This document shows, in pieces, positions 16,925 through 24,281 of a stretch of DNA of 64,000 bases. The stretch comes from Sphingomonas sp. HMP9. GTDB lineage: Bacteria > Pseudomonadota > Alphaproteobacteria > Sphingomonadales > Sphingomonadaceae. The stretch covers positions 896,501-960,500 of the forward strand of contig NZ_AP022673.1 of the NCBI RefSeq assembly GCF_013374115.1. Direction: 5' to 3'. Every line of letters starts with the position of its first letter. Positions within the stretch are counted from its first letter, which is position 1. Below the pieces are notes generated by a model. That model was not told where the DNA came from. It saw only the letters and a program-made list of their open reading frames with translations, and ran no database searches. A program made the position numbers and the translations under genes.

Positions 16925-17667
16925 CAGCTGTCCTTGCTATCGTCGCGCTGGCCGATCTGCAGCGTCTGACCGAGTTCCGGCGTCTTCGGCGCGGTCAGGC
17001 GCGCAAGCACGTCGTCCGCCGACGACTGGCCAGGGCCGATACCCGCAAGCCGCAGCTTCTCGTCGAGATCGGCGCCGGTACGACGGTCTTCCAGTTCGCC
17101 CGCGGCCTTGATCCGCTCGCCACGGATCGCCTGGCGTTCGCGGATCCGTGCGAGGCTGTCGGCGGCCGAACCGAGCTTGTTGCCCGCCCCCATGCTGCCC
17201 GACGCGACCGAGGCCTGCGCCTTCTGCACCGACTCGTTGACCTTCACGACCTCGACCTCGCGGCGGAGCTGCTCGATCTTGCGGTCGGTCTGCGCGACGG
17301 CGGTATGGATCTGCTCTTCGGCGGCGCGCATGTCCTCGACCTGCGGGCTCTTCAGCGCGATATCCTGTTCGAGATCGGCGATCCGCTGCGCGACCTGGCG
17401 CGCGAGATCCATATTACCTTTCTCGACCGCGATGCGCGCCGATGCCTCGTACTTGGCTGCCTGCGCACGGAAGCTCTCGACCTCGGTCTCGAGGATCCGG
17501 CGGCGCGCGACGAGCCCGGCGAGATCATCACGCGCTTTCCCCTGCGCCTTGTCCGCATCGCGAATTTCCTGATCGAGGATGCGGAGCGCGTTCGCGTCGA
17601 CGACCGCCGCGCCCGCTTCGTGCGCGCCGGCACGACCGAGGGTGAAAAGCTTGCTCCAGATGGCCAT
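16924..17667 (-). CDS. PspA/IM30-family protein (YjfJ type)
   Basis: A 247-residue, mostly coiled-coil protein of the PspA/Vipp1 family, the bacterial ESCRT-III-like membrane-stress effectors. The N-terminus (MAIWSKLFTLGRAGAHEAG) could be the amphipathic membrane-binding helix. It is followed by NALRILDQEIRDADKAQGKA and a long heptad region to ~165. The tail after ~180 is charged and flexible. I start at the ATG preceded by GGAGAG; an in-frame upstream start would add 29 unlikely residues. It lies between the DUF2170 gene and the ATP-grasp gene, the same company YjfJ keeps in E. coli. Confidence 0.9.
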   Translation of the reverse strand: MAIWSKLFTLGRAGAHEAGAAVVDANALRILDQEIRDADKAQGKARDDLAGLVARRRILETEVESFRAQAAKYEASARIAVEKGNMDLARQVAQRIADLEQDIALKSPQVEDMRAAEEQIHTAVAQTDRKIEQLRREVEVVKVNESVQKAQASVASGSMGAGNKLGSAADSLARIRERQAIRGERIKAAGELEDRRTGADLDEKLRLAGIGPGQSSADDVLARLTAPKTPELGQTLQIGQRDDSKDS

Positions 17668-17692
17668 GCCAGTCTCTCCGTTTGTATCTAGT

Positions 17693-18127
17693 TCAGGCGG
17701 CGGGAATCTGCGCGTGGCGCAGGTCGGTGGCCGCATCGATCGCGTTCTCGGCAAGCGTGCGCAGTTCGATGATCACGGTATCGAGCCGGCTCGACGTCGC
17801 CAGTTCGCCGAACAGCTCGTAATAATCGCGGCCGTCGACGGTGCCGATCCCGAAGTTCGACAGCGGCACCAGCTTCTGCGACTTCAGCAGGAAGGTGTTG
17901 AACGCCAACTGGTCCTCCTGCTCGTCGCACGGCCAGAGCAAGGTCGAACACGCGATCTGCGCCTCGCTGACGTTGACGAACAGCTCGAGATCGCCGTGCT
18001 GGTGCATCGTCACCAGCAATACCGGGTCCGCGCCTTCCAGGATCCGCGCGGAAAACTCGCCAGCCTTGGCAGGCTCGGACGTATCGAGCGCCGCCTTCAG
18101 GCTGCGGACGGTCCAGATTTCGGTCAA
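17693..18127 (-). CDS. DUF2170 family protein (YjfI type)
   Basis: A ~144-residue cytoplasmic protein without signal or membrane segments. Recognisable parts are ILEGADPVLLVTMHQHGDLELFVNVSEAQI (about residues 25-55), ending a stretch of alternating beta strands, and LPLSNFGI-like LVPLSNFGIGTVDGRDYYELFG (~85-105). I prefer a TTG start at 18127 because GGGAG sits 8 nt upstream. An in-frame ATG at 18202 would add 25 residues. It is the first gene of the leftward arm, 25 bp before the PspA-like gene. The family function is unknown; it is consistently linked to YjfJ. Confidence 0.8.
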   Translation of the reverse strand: MTEIWTVRSLKAALDTSEPAKAGEFSARILEGADPVLLVTMHQHGDLELFVNVSEAQIACSTLLWPCDEQEDQLAFNTFLLKSQKLVPLSNFGIGTVDGRDYYELFGELATSSRLDTVIIELRTLAENAIDAATDLRHAQIPAA

Positions 18128-18219
18128 TGCAAGAACTCCCGTGCTTGTCGCGTGGCGCACACATAGGACATTCACAAGCGCCTGCCACCCTCCCTCCGCC
18201 ATGCTTCCCCCCTTCTTAC

Positions 18220-18300
18220 GTCATCCTGACGGAAGTCAGGATCCAGGGTGACGAGGCGACGCACTGTTTGGCTCTGGATCCTGACTTTCGTCAGGATGAC
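18220..18300. repeat. Palindromic dispersed repeat, type A, copy 3
   Basis: Arms 18220-18246 and 18274-18300 match the trhO-associated copies almost exactly (CCTGACGGAAGTCAGG and CCTGACTTTCGTCAGG cores). It sits inside the divergent promoter gap between the DUF2170 and DUF2491 genes, an unusual position that puts a strong hairpin in or near one 5' UTR. Confidence 0.82.
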
Positions 18301-18387
18301 GGAGTTGTGTCGGAGTCGTCTATGACCGTTGGCGAACCCGTGCAGATCGGCCTATGCTGAAAGCCAACAAACCAACGTGAGGATTGC

Positions 18388-19029
18388 ATGTTCGATCGCC
18401 TGTTCGGCCGCAAGCCAGCGCTTGACGGCAACGCGCTGCCCGTCGTCCGCAACGTCACGCTGGGACGCACGGTGACGGTCGACCCGCTCGCCTGGCGCCG
18501 GTTCGGCGACGAACTGCTGTTCCCCTTCGACCGCGATACGCTGGTGATCGTCGCGCAGGGGCTGATCGACCTCAACGAAGGCGGCTTCGTCCACCGATTT
18601 TATACCGACGACGACATCATGTTCCAGGCGGTGTCGAACGACCGCGCCGGGCAGGACGTGACCGACGTCACGCTGTTCGCGCCTTGGGACAGCGCCTACC
18701 CGTCGTCCGCCGCCGAGCGTCCCGCATGGAAAAGCCGCCTCAAGGCGCGCACCTTCACGGCAAAGGGGCTGCCCGAGTATGGCAGGTCCTGGTTCGGCCC
18801 AGACGCGAGCGAGCAGGAGCCGGTGACGTTCTGGGAAGAACTGCACGACGACCGCGACGGGATCGTCGACCGCCGCATCTTCCAGACCTGCATGCTGTTC
18901 AGCCGCGACCTGCCAGGGGACGACGGCCGCGAACTGCTGCTTGCGATCGACATGGAAACCGAGTCCGGCGAGGTATCTTTCGAGATCATGCTGGGCGTGG
19001 CACTGGAACTCGGCGAGTTCCGCGCCTAG
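18388..19029 (+). CDS. DUF2491 family protein (YjfK type)
   Basis: A 213-residue soluble protein. It starts MFDRLFGRKPALDGNALPVV, then TLGRTVTVDPLAWRRFG, then a long beta-rich part (FVHRFYTDDDIMFQAVSND, residues ~70-90, and CMLFSRDLPGDDGRELLLAIDMETESGEVSFEIMLGVALELGEF at the C-terminus). E. coli YjfK has the same architecture. It is the first gene of the rightward arm. Function is unknown; conserved neighbourhood with PspA-like proteins suggests a role in envelope stress or membrane maintenance. Confidence 0.85.
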   Translation: MFDRLFGRKPALDGNALPVVRNVTLGRTVTVDPLAWRRFGDELLFPFDRDTLVIVAQGLIDLNEGGFVHRFYTDDDIMFQAVSNDRAGQDVTDVTLFAPWDSAYPSSAAERPAWKSRLKARTFTAKGLPEYGRSWFGPDASEQEPVTFWEELHDDRDGIVDRRIFQTCMLFSRDLPGDDGRELLLAIDMETESGEVSFEIMLGVALELGEFRA

Positions 19030-19061
19030 CGTCTGTCGCTGACGGCTTCGGGGGAACCAGC

Positions 19062-19475
19062 ATGATCGACCAATACAGCTTCGGCGCCAGCGCGCTTGCC
19101 TTCCTGATCGCGTTCGTCGCGGCGGGGGCGTTCACCATCGTGTTCAAGATCGTCTATCAGGTGGCGACGCCGTATCATGAAAAGTCTCTGATCCGCGAAG
19201 GCAATACTGCCGCTGCGATCACGCTTGGTGCCGCCTTGCTCGGCTATGTCCTGCCGCTGGCGTCGGCGTTGACGCATACCGTTACGCTGATCGAGTTCGC
19301 GGTGTGGGCGCTGCTTGCGGGCGTGATCCAGATCGTAACGTTCCTGATCGTGCAGCATTTCGTGATGCGCGATTTCAACGAGCGTATCGTCCGCGGCGAA
19401 ATCGCCGCTGCAACCTATATGGCAAGCATCTCGCTGTGCGTCGGCATCCTCAATGCCGCCTGCATGACGAACTGA
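19062..19475 (+). CDS. DUF350 membrane protein (YjfL type)
   Basis: A 137-residue inner-membrane protein with about four transmembrane helices: FGASALAFLIAFVAAGAFTIVF, the AAITLGAALLGYVLPLAS stretch, FAVWALLAGVIQIVTFLIVQHF, and AATYMASISLCVGILNAAC. The conserved loop ESLIREGNTAAAI-like KSLIREGNTAAAITLGAALLGY is a DUF350 hallmark. The ATG is preceded by GGGGGAA. It lies 32 bp after the DUF2491 gene and 11 bp before the DUF1190 gene, in one operon. Confidence 0.9.
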   Translation: MIDQYSFGASALAFLIAFVAAGAFTIVFKIVYQVATPYHEKSLIREGNTAAAITLGAALLGYVLPLASALTHTVTLIEFAVWALLAGVIQIVTFLIVQHFVMRDFNERIVRGEIAAATYMASISLCVGILNAACMTN

Positions 19476-19486
19476 GGGGCATAGCG

Positions 19487-20056
19487 ATGAAGCGTTCCAG
19501 ATCGATCGTTCTCACCAGCCTGATCGCAGGCTCGGGTATCTCGCTGACGGCGTGCGACGGCGATGTCGGCGGCAAGCCGGTCGAGGCGCAGAGCTATGCG
19601 TCGGTGCAGGAATGTCGCGCAGCGGGTGCGCTGTCGGCAGTGCAGTGCGACACCGCGTTCGAGCAGGCCAAGGCCGACGCGGCGAAAACCGCACCACGAT
19701 TTCAGGACAGGCAGACCTGTGAAGAGCAATATGGTGCCGCGCAGTGCGAACCGCGCAACAACGGCAACGGCGGCAGCTTCTTCACGCCGCTGCTGACGGG
19801 ATTCCTGGTCGGACAGGCGCTCAACGGCGGCTTCGGCAACCGTGGCGCGCCGATGTACCGCGACCGCGACGGCAATTATTACGGTGGTGCGGGCGGACGG
19901 ATCAACCGTGACTATGTCACCGGGCGAACCCGCGTAGGCTCGGATGCGTTCACACCAACTACCGCAAGAGCTCCTGCCCGCGTTCAGTCGCGCAGTTCGG
20001 TCATCTCGCGCGGTGGCTTCGGCGGCGGCTTTGGCGGGCGCAGCTTCGGGGGATAA
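19487..20056 (+). CDS. DUF1190 lipoprotein (YjfM type)
   Basis: A 189-residue protein with a lipoprotein signal: MKRSRSIVLTSLIAGSGISLTAC, lipobox LTAC. The mature part has the DUF1190 pattern of paired cysteines (VQECRAAGALSAVQCDTAFEQA and TCEEQYGAAQCEPR, residues ~42-85). It then becomes Gly/Arg/Tyr-rich (GNYYGGAGGRINRDYV) and ends in a Gly-Phe-rich tail. It would be anchored in the periplasmic leaflet or outer membrane. As the last gene of the rightward arm, it completes the set of YjfI-M homologues. Confidence 0.85.
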   Translation: MKRSRSIVLTSLIAGSGISLTACDGDVGGKPVEAQSYASVQECRAAGALSAVQCDTAFEQAKADAAKTAPRFQDRQTCEEQYGAAQCEPRNNGNGGSFFTPLLTGFLVGQALNGGFGNRGAPMYRDRDGNYYGGAGGRINRDYVTGRTRVGSDAFTPTTARAPARVQSRSSVISRGGFGGGFGGRSFGG

Positions 20057-20081
20057 GGATCGTCATCCCCCGACGCCGCGA

Positions 20082-20708
20082 TCAGCGGCGCGGCGCCATC
20101 AGCGGCCCGCCGATCTCGGTCGCAGCAATGAACGCCGGGCGCGTGCGCAGGCGGTCGAGATAGGCTGCAACCTGGGGATGCTCGGTGAGCAAGCCCGTGC
20201 TCTCAGCGATCGCCAGCATGTAGCACATCTGGATGTCCGCCAGCATGAGCTGCTCGCCCATTAGATAGGGGCCATCGCCAACGCCCGCGCTGATATAGTC
20301 GAGCGTCTTGGTCACTTCGGGGCCGGTGAACTTGGTCAGGCCGTCGGGCAGGCCGCCCATCCGCTTGCCGAACATCGTCATCATGATCGGCAGCGCCGCG
20401 GAGCTCTCGACGTACTGAAGCCATTCGTCGTGGATGGCCGCGGCGTCGCTATTGACCGGCGGCGAGAAACGCCGATCGCCGTAGCGCTCGTCGATGTATG
20501 ACAGAATCGGCGCGCTCTCGGCGAGCGTCAGGTCGCCGTCGACTAGCACGGGGGCCTTTCCGAGCGGATGGATCGCCTTCAACTCGGGCGGTGCCCGGAA
20601 GTTCGCGTCACGCTCGTATTTGACGAGGTCGTACTCGATGCCGAGCTCTTCGAGCAGCCAGAGGACACGGATCGACCGCGAGTAATTCAGGTGGTGTAGC
20701 GTTATCAT
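20082..20708 (-). CDS. Glutathione S-transferase family protein
   Basis: A 208-residue cytoplasmic GST. The thioredoxin-fold half has ITLHHLNYSRSIRVLWLLEELG (Ser in the SRSxR motif as likely thiol-activating residue), HPLGKAPVLVDG and LAESAPILSYIDERYG. The helical half ends with LMLADIQMCYMLAIAE, the N-capping box. It starts at the ATG preceded by AAGGA. Class and substrate cannot be fixed; the pattern is close to GSTs that use serine. It is convergent with the DUF1190 gene and divergent from the flavoprotein at 20811. Confidence 0.88.
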   Translation of the reverse strand: MITLHHLNYSRSIRVLWLLEELGIEYDLVKYERDANFRAPPELKAIHPLGKAPVLVDGDLTLAESAPILSYIDERYGDRRFSPPVNSDAAAIHDEWLQYVESSAALPIMMTMFGKRMGGLPDGLTKFTGPEVTKTLDYISAGVGDGPYLMGEQLMLADIQMCYMLAIAESTGLLTEHPQVAAYLDRLRTRPAFIAATEIGGPLMAPRR

Positions 20709-20810
20709 CGCGGGTTCCTTGATATACATTATCCTGCGGTGCGGAACGGCTGGCCGCGGTTGAAGGTTTCCTCGCGATATCCCCCGGCTTCTCCGGTGGC
20801 GGAGAGACAT

Positions 20811-22226
20811 ATGACGAACCTGACCTGCGACGTTGCGATCATCGGCGCGGGCACCGCCGGCCTTGCCGCCGAACGCAGCGCGCGCCGCAACGGCGCCAAG
20901 ACGCTACTGATCGACGAAGGCTTTGGCGGCACGACCTGCGCCAGCGTGGGATGTATGCCCTCCAAGCTGTTGATCGCGGCCGGCAATGCGACGCACGCGG
21001 TCGACCAGGCCAAGGTCTTCGGGGTCGAGGCATCAGCCAAGGTCGACGGCGTCGCGGTGATGGCGCGGGTCCGCAAGGAGCGCGATGCGTTCGTCGCCGG
21101 GGTCGAAACGTCGATCGACAAATTGCCCGACGCGGTGAAGATCGAGGCACGCGCAAAATTCGCAGGCGCGACGATCCTGGCCCTCAGCGACGGGCGTCAG
21201 GTCCATGCGAAATCCGTCGTGATCGCGACCGGGTCGAGTCCGGCGATCCCTGACATGTTCGATGCCGTACGTAACCGCGTGCTGACCAACGAGAGCGTCT
21301 TCGAGCTGGAGAACCTGCCCGGCTCGATCGGCGTGGTCGGCGCAGGCGCGCTCGGGCTCGAACTTGCGCAGGCGATGGCGCGGCTCGGTGTCGAGACAAT
21401 GGTGTTCGACATGGGCGAGACGATCGGTGGGCTGAAGGATCCCCATGTCGCCGAAGCGTATCACGCAATTTTGTCGCGCGAGATGCCGGTCCTGCTCGGT
21501 GTTGAGCTAAAGGCCGAACCCGATGGCGACGGCGTCGTGCTGTCCTGGACGGGCTCGGCGTCGGGCAGCAAGCGCTTCGACTATCTGCTTGTCGCGACGG
21601 GCCGGCCACCGCGGATCAAGGACATCGGGCTCGAAACGACCGGGCTCGCGCTCGATGACCACGGGATGCCCGACTACGACCCCGACACGATGCAGTGCGG
21701 CAGCGCGCCGATCTTCATCGCCGGCGATGCGGACCATGATCGCGCGGTGCTGCACGAGGCATCGGCGGAGGGCATGATCGCGGGGCGCAACGCGGCCAGC
21801 TATCCCGAGGTTACGCCGGGCAAGCGCTCCGTCCCGTTCGCAATCACCTTCACGCACCCCAATGTCGCGGTGATCGGCGACATCGCCAAGGACGACGACA
21901 CCGACAGCGTGATCGGCACCGCCTCCTATGACGATCAGGGCCGCGCGAAGGTCGAGGCGTGCAACGCCGGGCTGGTGCGCTTCTACGCCGACCGCCGCGA
22001 CGGTCGCCTAACGGGGGCGACGATGGCGGGGCCTGCGGTCGAGCACAGCGCGCACCTGATCGCCTGGGCGATCCAGAGCGGCTGGACCGCAACCGAAGTC
22101 CTCGATCTGCCCTTCTATCATCCGACGTTCGAGGAGGGGATGAAGGGCGCGCTTCGGTCGATCTGCGCAGAGGTGCATTCTCCGACGCCGCGGGATCGCG
22201 ATGATGGCTTCACGCCGGGGACGTGA
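20811..22226 (+). CDS. Dihydrolipoamide-dehydrogenase-like pyridine nucleotide-disulphide oxidoreductase
   Basis: A 471-residue flavoprotein. It has an N-terminal FAD site (VAIIGAGTAGLAAE), a redox-active disulphide in TTCASVGCMPSK (C-x4-C), and an NAD site (GVVGAGALGLELAQAMARLG near residue 175). A second FAD contact is IFIAGDADH. The C-terminal dimer domain supplies the catalytic His and Glu in FYHPTFEEG. All catalytic elements of the lipoamide dehydrogenase group are present. No 2-oxoacid dehydrogenase subunits are adjacent, so the true disulphide substrate is open. Confidence 0.87.
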   Translation: MTNLTCDVAIIGAGTAGLAAERSARRNGAKTLLIDEGFGGTTCASVGCMPSKLLIAAGNATHAVDQAKVFGVEASAKVDGVAVMARVRKERDAFVAGVETSIDKLPDAVKIEARAKFAGATILALSDGRQVHAKSVVIATGSSPAIPDMFDAVRNRVLTNESVFELENLPGSIGVVGAGALGLELAQAMARLGVETMVFDMGETIGGLKDPHVAEAYHAILSREMPVLLGVELKAEPDGDGVVLSWTGSASGSKRFDYLLVATGRPPRIKDIGLETTGLALDDHGMPDYDPDTMQCGSAPIFIAGDADHDRAVLHEASAEGMIAGRNAASYPEVTPGKRSVPFAITFTHPNVAVIGDIAKDDDTDSVIGTASYDDQGRAKVEACNAGLVRFYADRRDGRLTGATMAGPAVEHSAHLIAWAIQSGWTATEVLDLPFYHPTFEEGMKGALRSICAEVHSPTPRDRDDGFTPGT

Positions 22227-22243
22227 GCCGAGGCGGCCACCGT

Positions 22244-22349
22244 ACCACCCCGGCGAAGGCCGGGGCCCAATTGGAAAGGTCGTCGTAACGGAGCGCAGGC
22301 CGCCTTTACCAAGCGCCCCCAATTGGGCCCCGGCCTTCGCCGGGGTGGT
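22244..22349. repeat. Palindromic dispersed repeat, type B, 31-bp perfect arms
   Basis: 22244-22274 and 22319-22349 are perfect inverted copies, read as ACCACCCCGGCGAAGGCC followed by GGGGCCCAATTGG. The arms flank a 44-nt unique spacer. The CCGGCGAAGGCCGG core is a common sphingomonad intergenic repeat (from memory). It lies just after the convergent flavoprotein gene and may terminate both sides. Confidence 0.82.
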
Positions 22350-22375
22350 GATATCCGCGGCGGCGCATCGGCGAG

Positions 22376-22576
22376 CTACCCCTCCAAATCCAGATACGCG
22401 ACGACGTCGTTTTCGGTCGCAAGATACAACCCCGCCTGCACATCCTCCTCCTGCTGCGCCGCGATCCCCAGCGCCTCCCCCAAAGGCCCATAGAACAGCG
22501 TCGTCGCCGCCCCACCCTCCCCGCTATCGTCGAGATGATAGAGCCGGACCGACACACCGGAAGAAATCGTCCGCAT
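22376..22576 (-). CDS. Small acidic hypothetical protein
   Basis: A 66-residue protein beginning MRTISSGVSVRLYHLDDSG and ending NDVVAYLDLEG. Predicted pattern: a short beta hairpin, an Ala-rich helix (GPLGEALGIAAQQEEDVQAGLYLA) and a terminal strand. It is acidic, with no signal or membrane segment. The coding pattern in this frame is better than in the overlapping frames, and the gene is flanked by its own gaps. I recognise no family. The product is probably cytoplasmic. Confidence 0.6.
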   Translation of the reverse strand: MRTISSGVSVRLYHLDDSGEGGAATTLFYGPLGEALGIAAQQEEDVQAGLYLATENDVVAYLDLEG

Positions 22577-22684
22577 TACAACTCCCTACCGCAAACCAGA
22601 TGACTGAGACGTCACGGAACCAAATGCGCACCAGCGCAACTTTGCCCGCCCTCGCGAGTTACGCTAGCAGATACAGGGGTTTAT

Positions 22685-23329
22685 ATGCATCACGATGAAG
22701 GTTTTCCGGTATCGCGCCGTGGCGTGATTGCCGGCGGTGTCGCGTCAGCCACGCTGGCCGCGGCACCCAGCGCGCAGGCCCAGGCGCAGGGCAGCGTCCA
22801 GCCGGCCCCGCCCACGATGCCGGTCACGCTCAAGGTGAACGGCCGCGCAACCAAGATCAATGTCGACACGCGGACCACGCTCCTTGACGCGCTGCGCGAG
22901 AATCTGAAGCTCACCGGCACAAAGAAGGGCTGCGATCACGGCCAGTGCGGTGCGTGCACGGTGATCGTCGAGGGTCGCCGGATCAACAGCTGCCTCACCC
23001 TCGCGGTGATGCACGAAGGCGAGGAGATCACCACGATCGAAGGTCTCGGCACGCCCGAGAAGCTCCACGCGATGCAGGCCGCGTTCGTCAAGCATGACGG
23101 CTATCAGTGCGGCTATTGCACGCCGGGCCAGATCTGCTCGGCGGTCGCCACGCTCGGCGAGATCAAGGCGGGCATCCCCAGCCATGTGACGGGCGACATC
23201 GCCGCGCAGCCGACGGTCAGCACCGACGAACTGCGCGAGCGGATGAGCGGCAACATCTGTCGCTGCGGCGCCTATGCCAACATCATCGACGCGATCCACG
23301 ACGTCGCAGGTACGGAGCGCACGGCATGA
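22685..23329 (+). CDS. paoA: Aldehyde oxidoreductase [2Fe-2S] subunit, Tat-exported (PaoA/YagT-like)
   Basis: A 214-residue iron-sulphur subunit of a molybdenum hydroxylase. A twin-arginine leader is visible ([24 protein letters not shown]). The plant-ferredoxin-type cluster uses [11 protein letters not shown] and the downstream Cys in SCLTL. The second cluster uses [10 protein letters not shown] and CRCG. E. coli PaoABC, a periplasmic aldehyde-detoxifying enzyme, is the closest model. Its stop overlaps the next start (ATGA). Confidence 0.9.
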   Translation: MHHDEGFPVSRRGVIAGGVASATLAAAPSAQAQAQGSVQPAPPTMPVTLKVNGRATKINVDTRTTLLDALRENLKLTGTKKGCDHGQCGACTVIVEGRRINSCLTLAVMHEGEEITTIEGLGTPEKLHAMQAAFVKHDGYQCGYCTPGQICSAVATLGEIKAGIPSHVTGDIAAQPTVSTDELRERMSGNICRCGAYANIIDAIHDVAGTERTA

Positions 23330-24276
23330 AGGCCTTTACCTACGAGCGCGCCACCTCGGCCAAGGAGGCCGCGAGCGCCGCGGCCCGCATGCCGGGCGCC
23401 AAGTTCATCGCCGGCGGCACCAACCTGCTCGACCTGATGAAGCTCCAGATCGAGACTCCCCAGCATCTGATCGACGTCGACGGCCTGGGCCTCGACAAGA
23501 TCACGCCGACCGCCGACGGCGGCCTGCGAGTCGGGGCACTGGTCCGCAACACCGATCTCGCCGCTGATGCGCGTGTGCGCAAGGACTACGGCGTGCTCAG
23601 CCGCGCGCTCGTCTCTGGTGCGTCGGGCCAGCTCCGCAACAAGGCGACGACCGCGGGCAACCTGCTCCAGCGCACGCGCTGCCCCTATTTCTACGACACC
23701 ACCAAGCCCTGCAACAAGCGCCAGCCGGGCAGCGGTTGCGCCGCGATCGGCGGGTTCAACCGCAACCTCGCGATCATGGGGACTAGCGAGGCGTGCATCG
23801 CCACGCATCCGAGCGACATGGCGGTCGCGATGCGTGTGCTCGACGCGACCGTGGAGACGGTGAACGCCGCCGGCGCGACGCGTGCGATCCCGATCGCCGA
23901 CTTCCACCGCCTCCCCGGCACCACACCGAACATCGAGACGGCGCTGGCGCCGGGTGAACTGATCACCGCGGTGACGTTGCCCAAGCCGATCGGCGGCACG
24001 CATATCTACCAGAAGGTGCGCGATCGTGCGTCCTACGCGTTCGCGCTGATCTCGGTTGCGGCGGTGATCCAGCCCGGCGGTCGTGGGCGGCTCGCCTTTG
24101 GCGGCCTCGCGCACAAGCCCTGGCGGGTCGAGGCGGCCGAGGCGCAGATGCCCAATGGGGCCAAGGCCACCGCAGCGGCGGTTCTTGCCGGCGCCCGCAC
24201 CACGTCACAGAACGCGTTCAAGCTGCCGTTGGTCGAACGCACCATCGGCGCCGTGTTCGAAGACGCGAAGGCCTGA
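23326..24276 (+). CDS. paoB: Aldehyde oxidoreductase FAD-binding subunit (PaoB/YagS-like)
   Basis: A 316-residue FAD subunit passing electrons from the iron-sulphur subunit to the acceptor. FAD-binding segments are [20 protein letters not shown] (~residues 24-43) and the [16 protein letters not shown] region. The inserted cysteines [20 protein letters not shown] (~123-142) correspond to the extra [4Fe-4S] cluster seen in PaoB. This insertion marks it as PaoB-type, not a generic xanthine dehydrogenase medium chain. It has no leader and would ride out with the Tat-targeted PaoA. Confidence 0.9.
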   Translation: MKAFTYERATSAKEAASAAARMPGAKFIAGGTNLLDLMKLQIETPQHLIDVDGLGLDKITPTADGGLRVGALVRNTDLAADARVRKDYGVLSRALVSGASGQLRNKATTAGNLLQRTRCPYFYDTTKPCNKRQPGSGCAAIGGFNRNLAIMGTSEACIATHPSDMAVAMRVLDATVETVNAAGATRAIPIADFHRLPGTTPNIETALAPGELITAVTLPKPIGGTHIYQKVRDRASYAFALISVAAVIQPGGRGRLAFGGLAHKPWRVEAAEAQMPNGAKATAAAVLAGARTTSQNAFKLPLVERTIGAVFEDAKA

Positions 24277-24281
24277 CGCCC

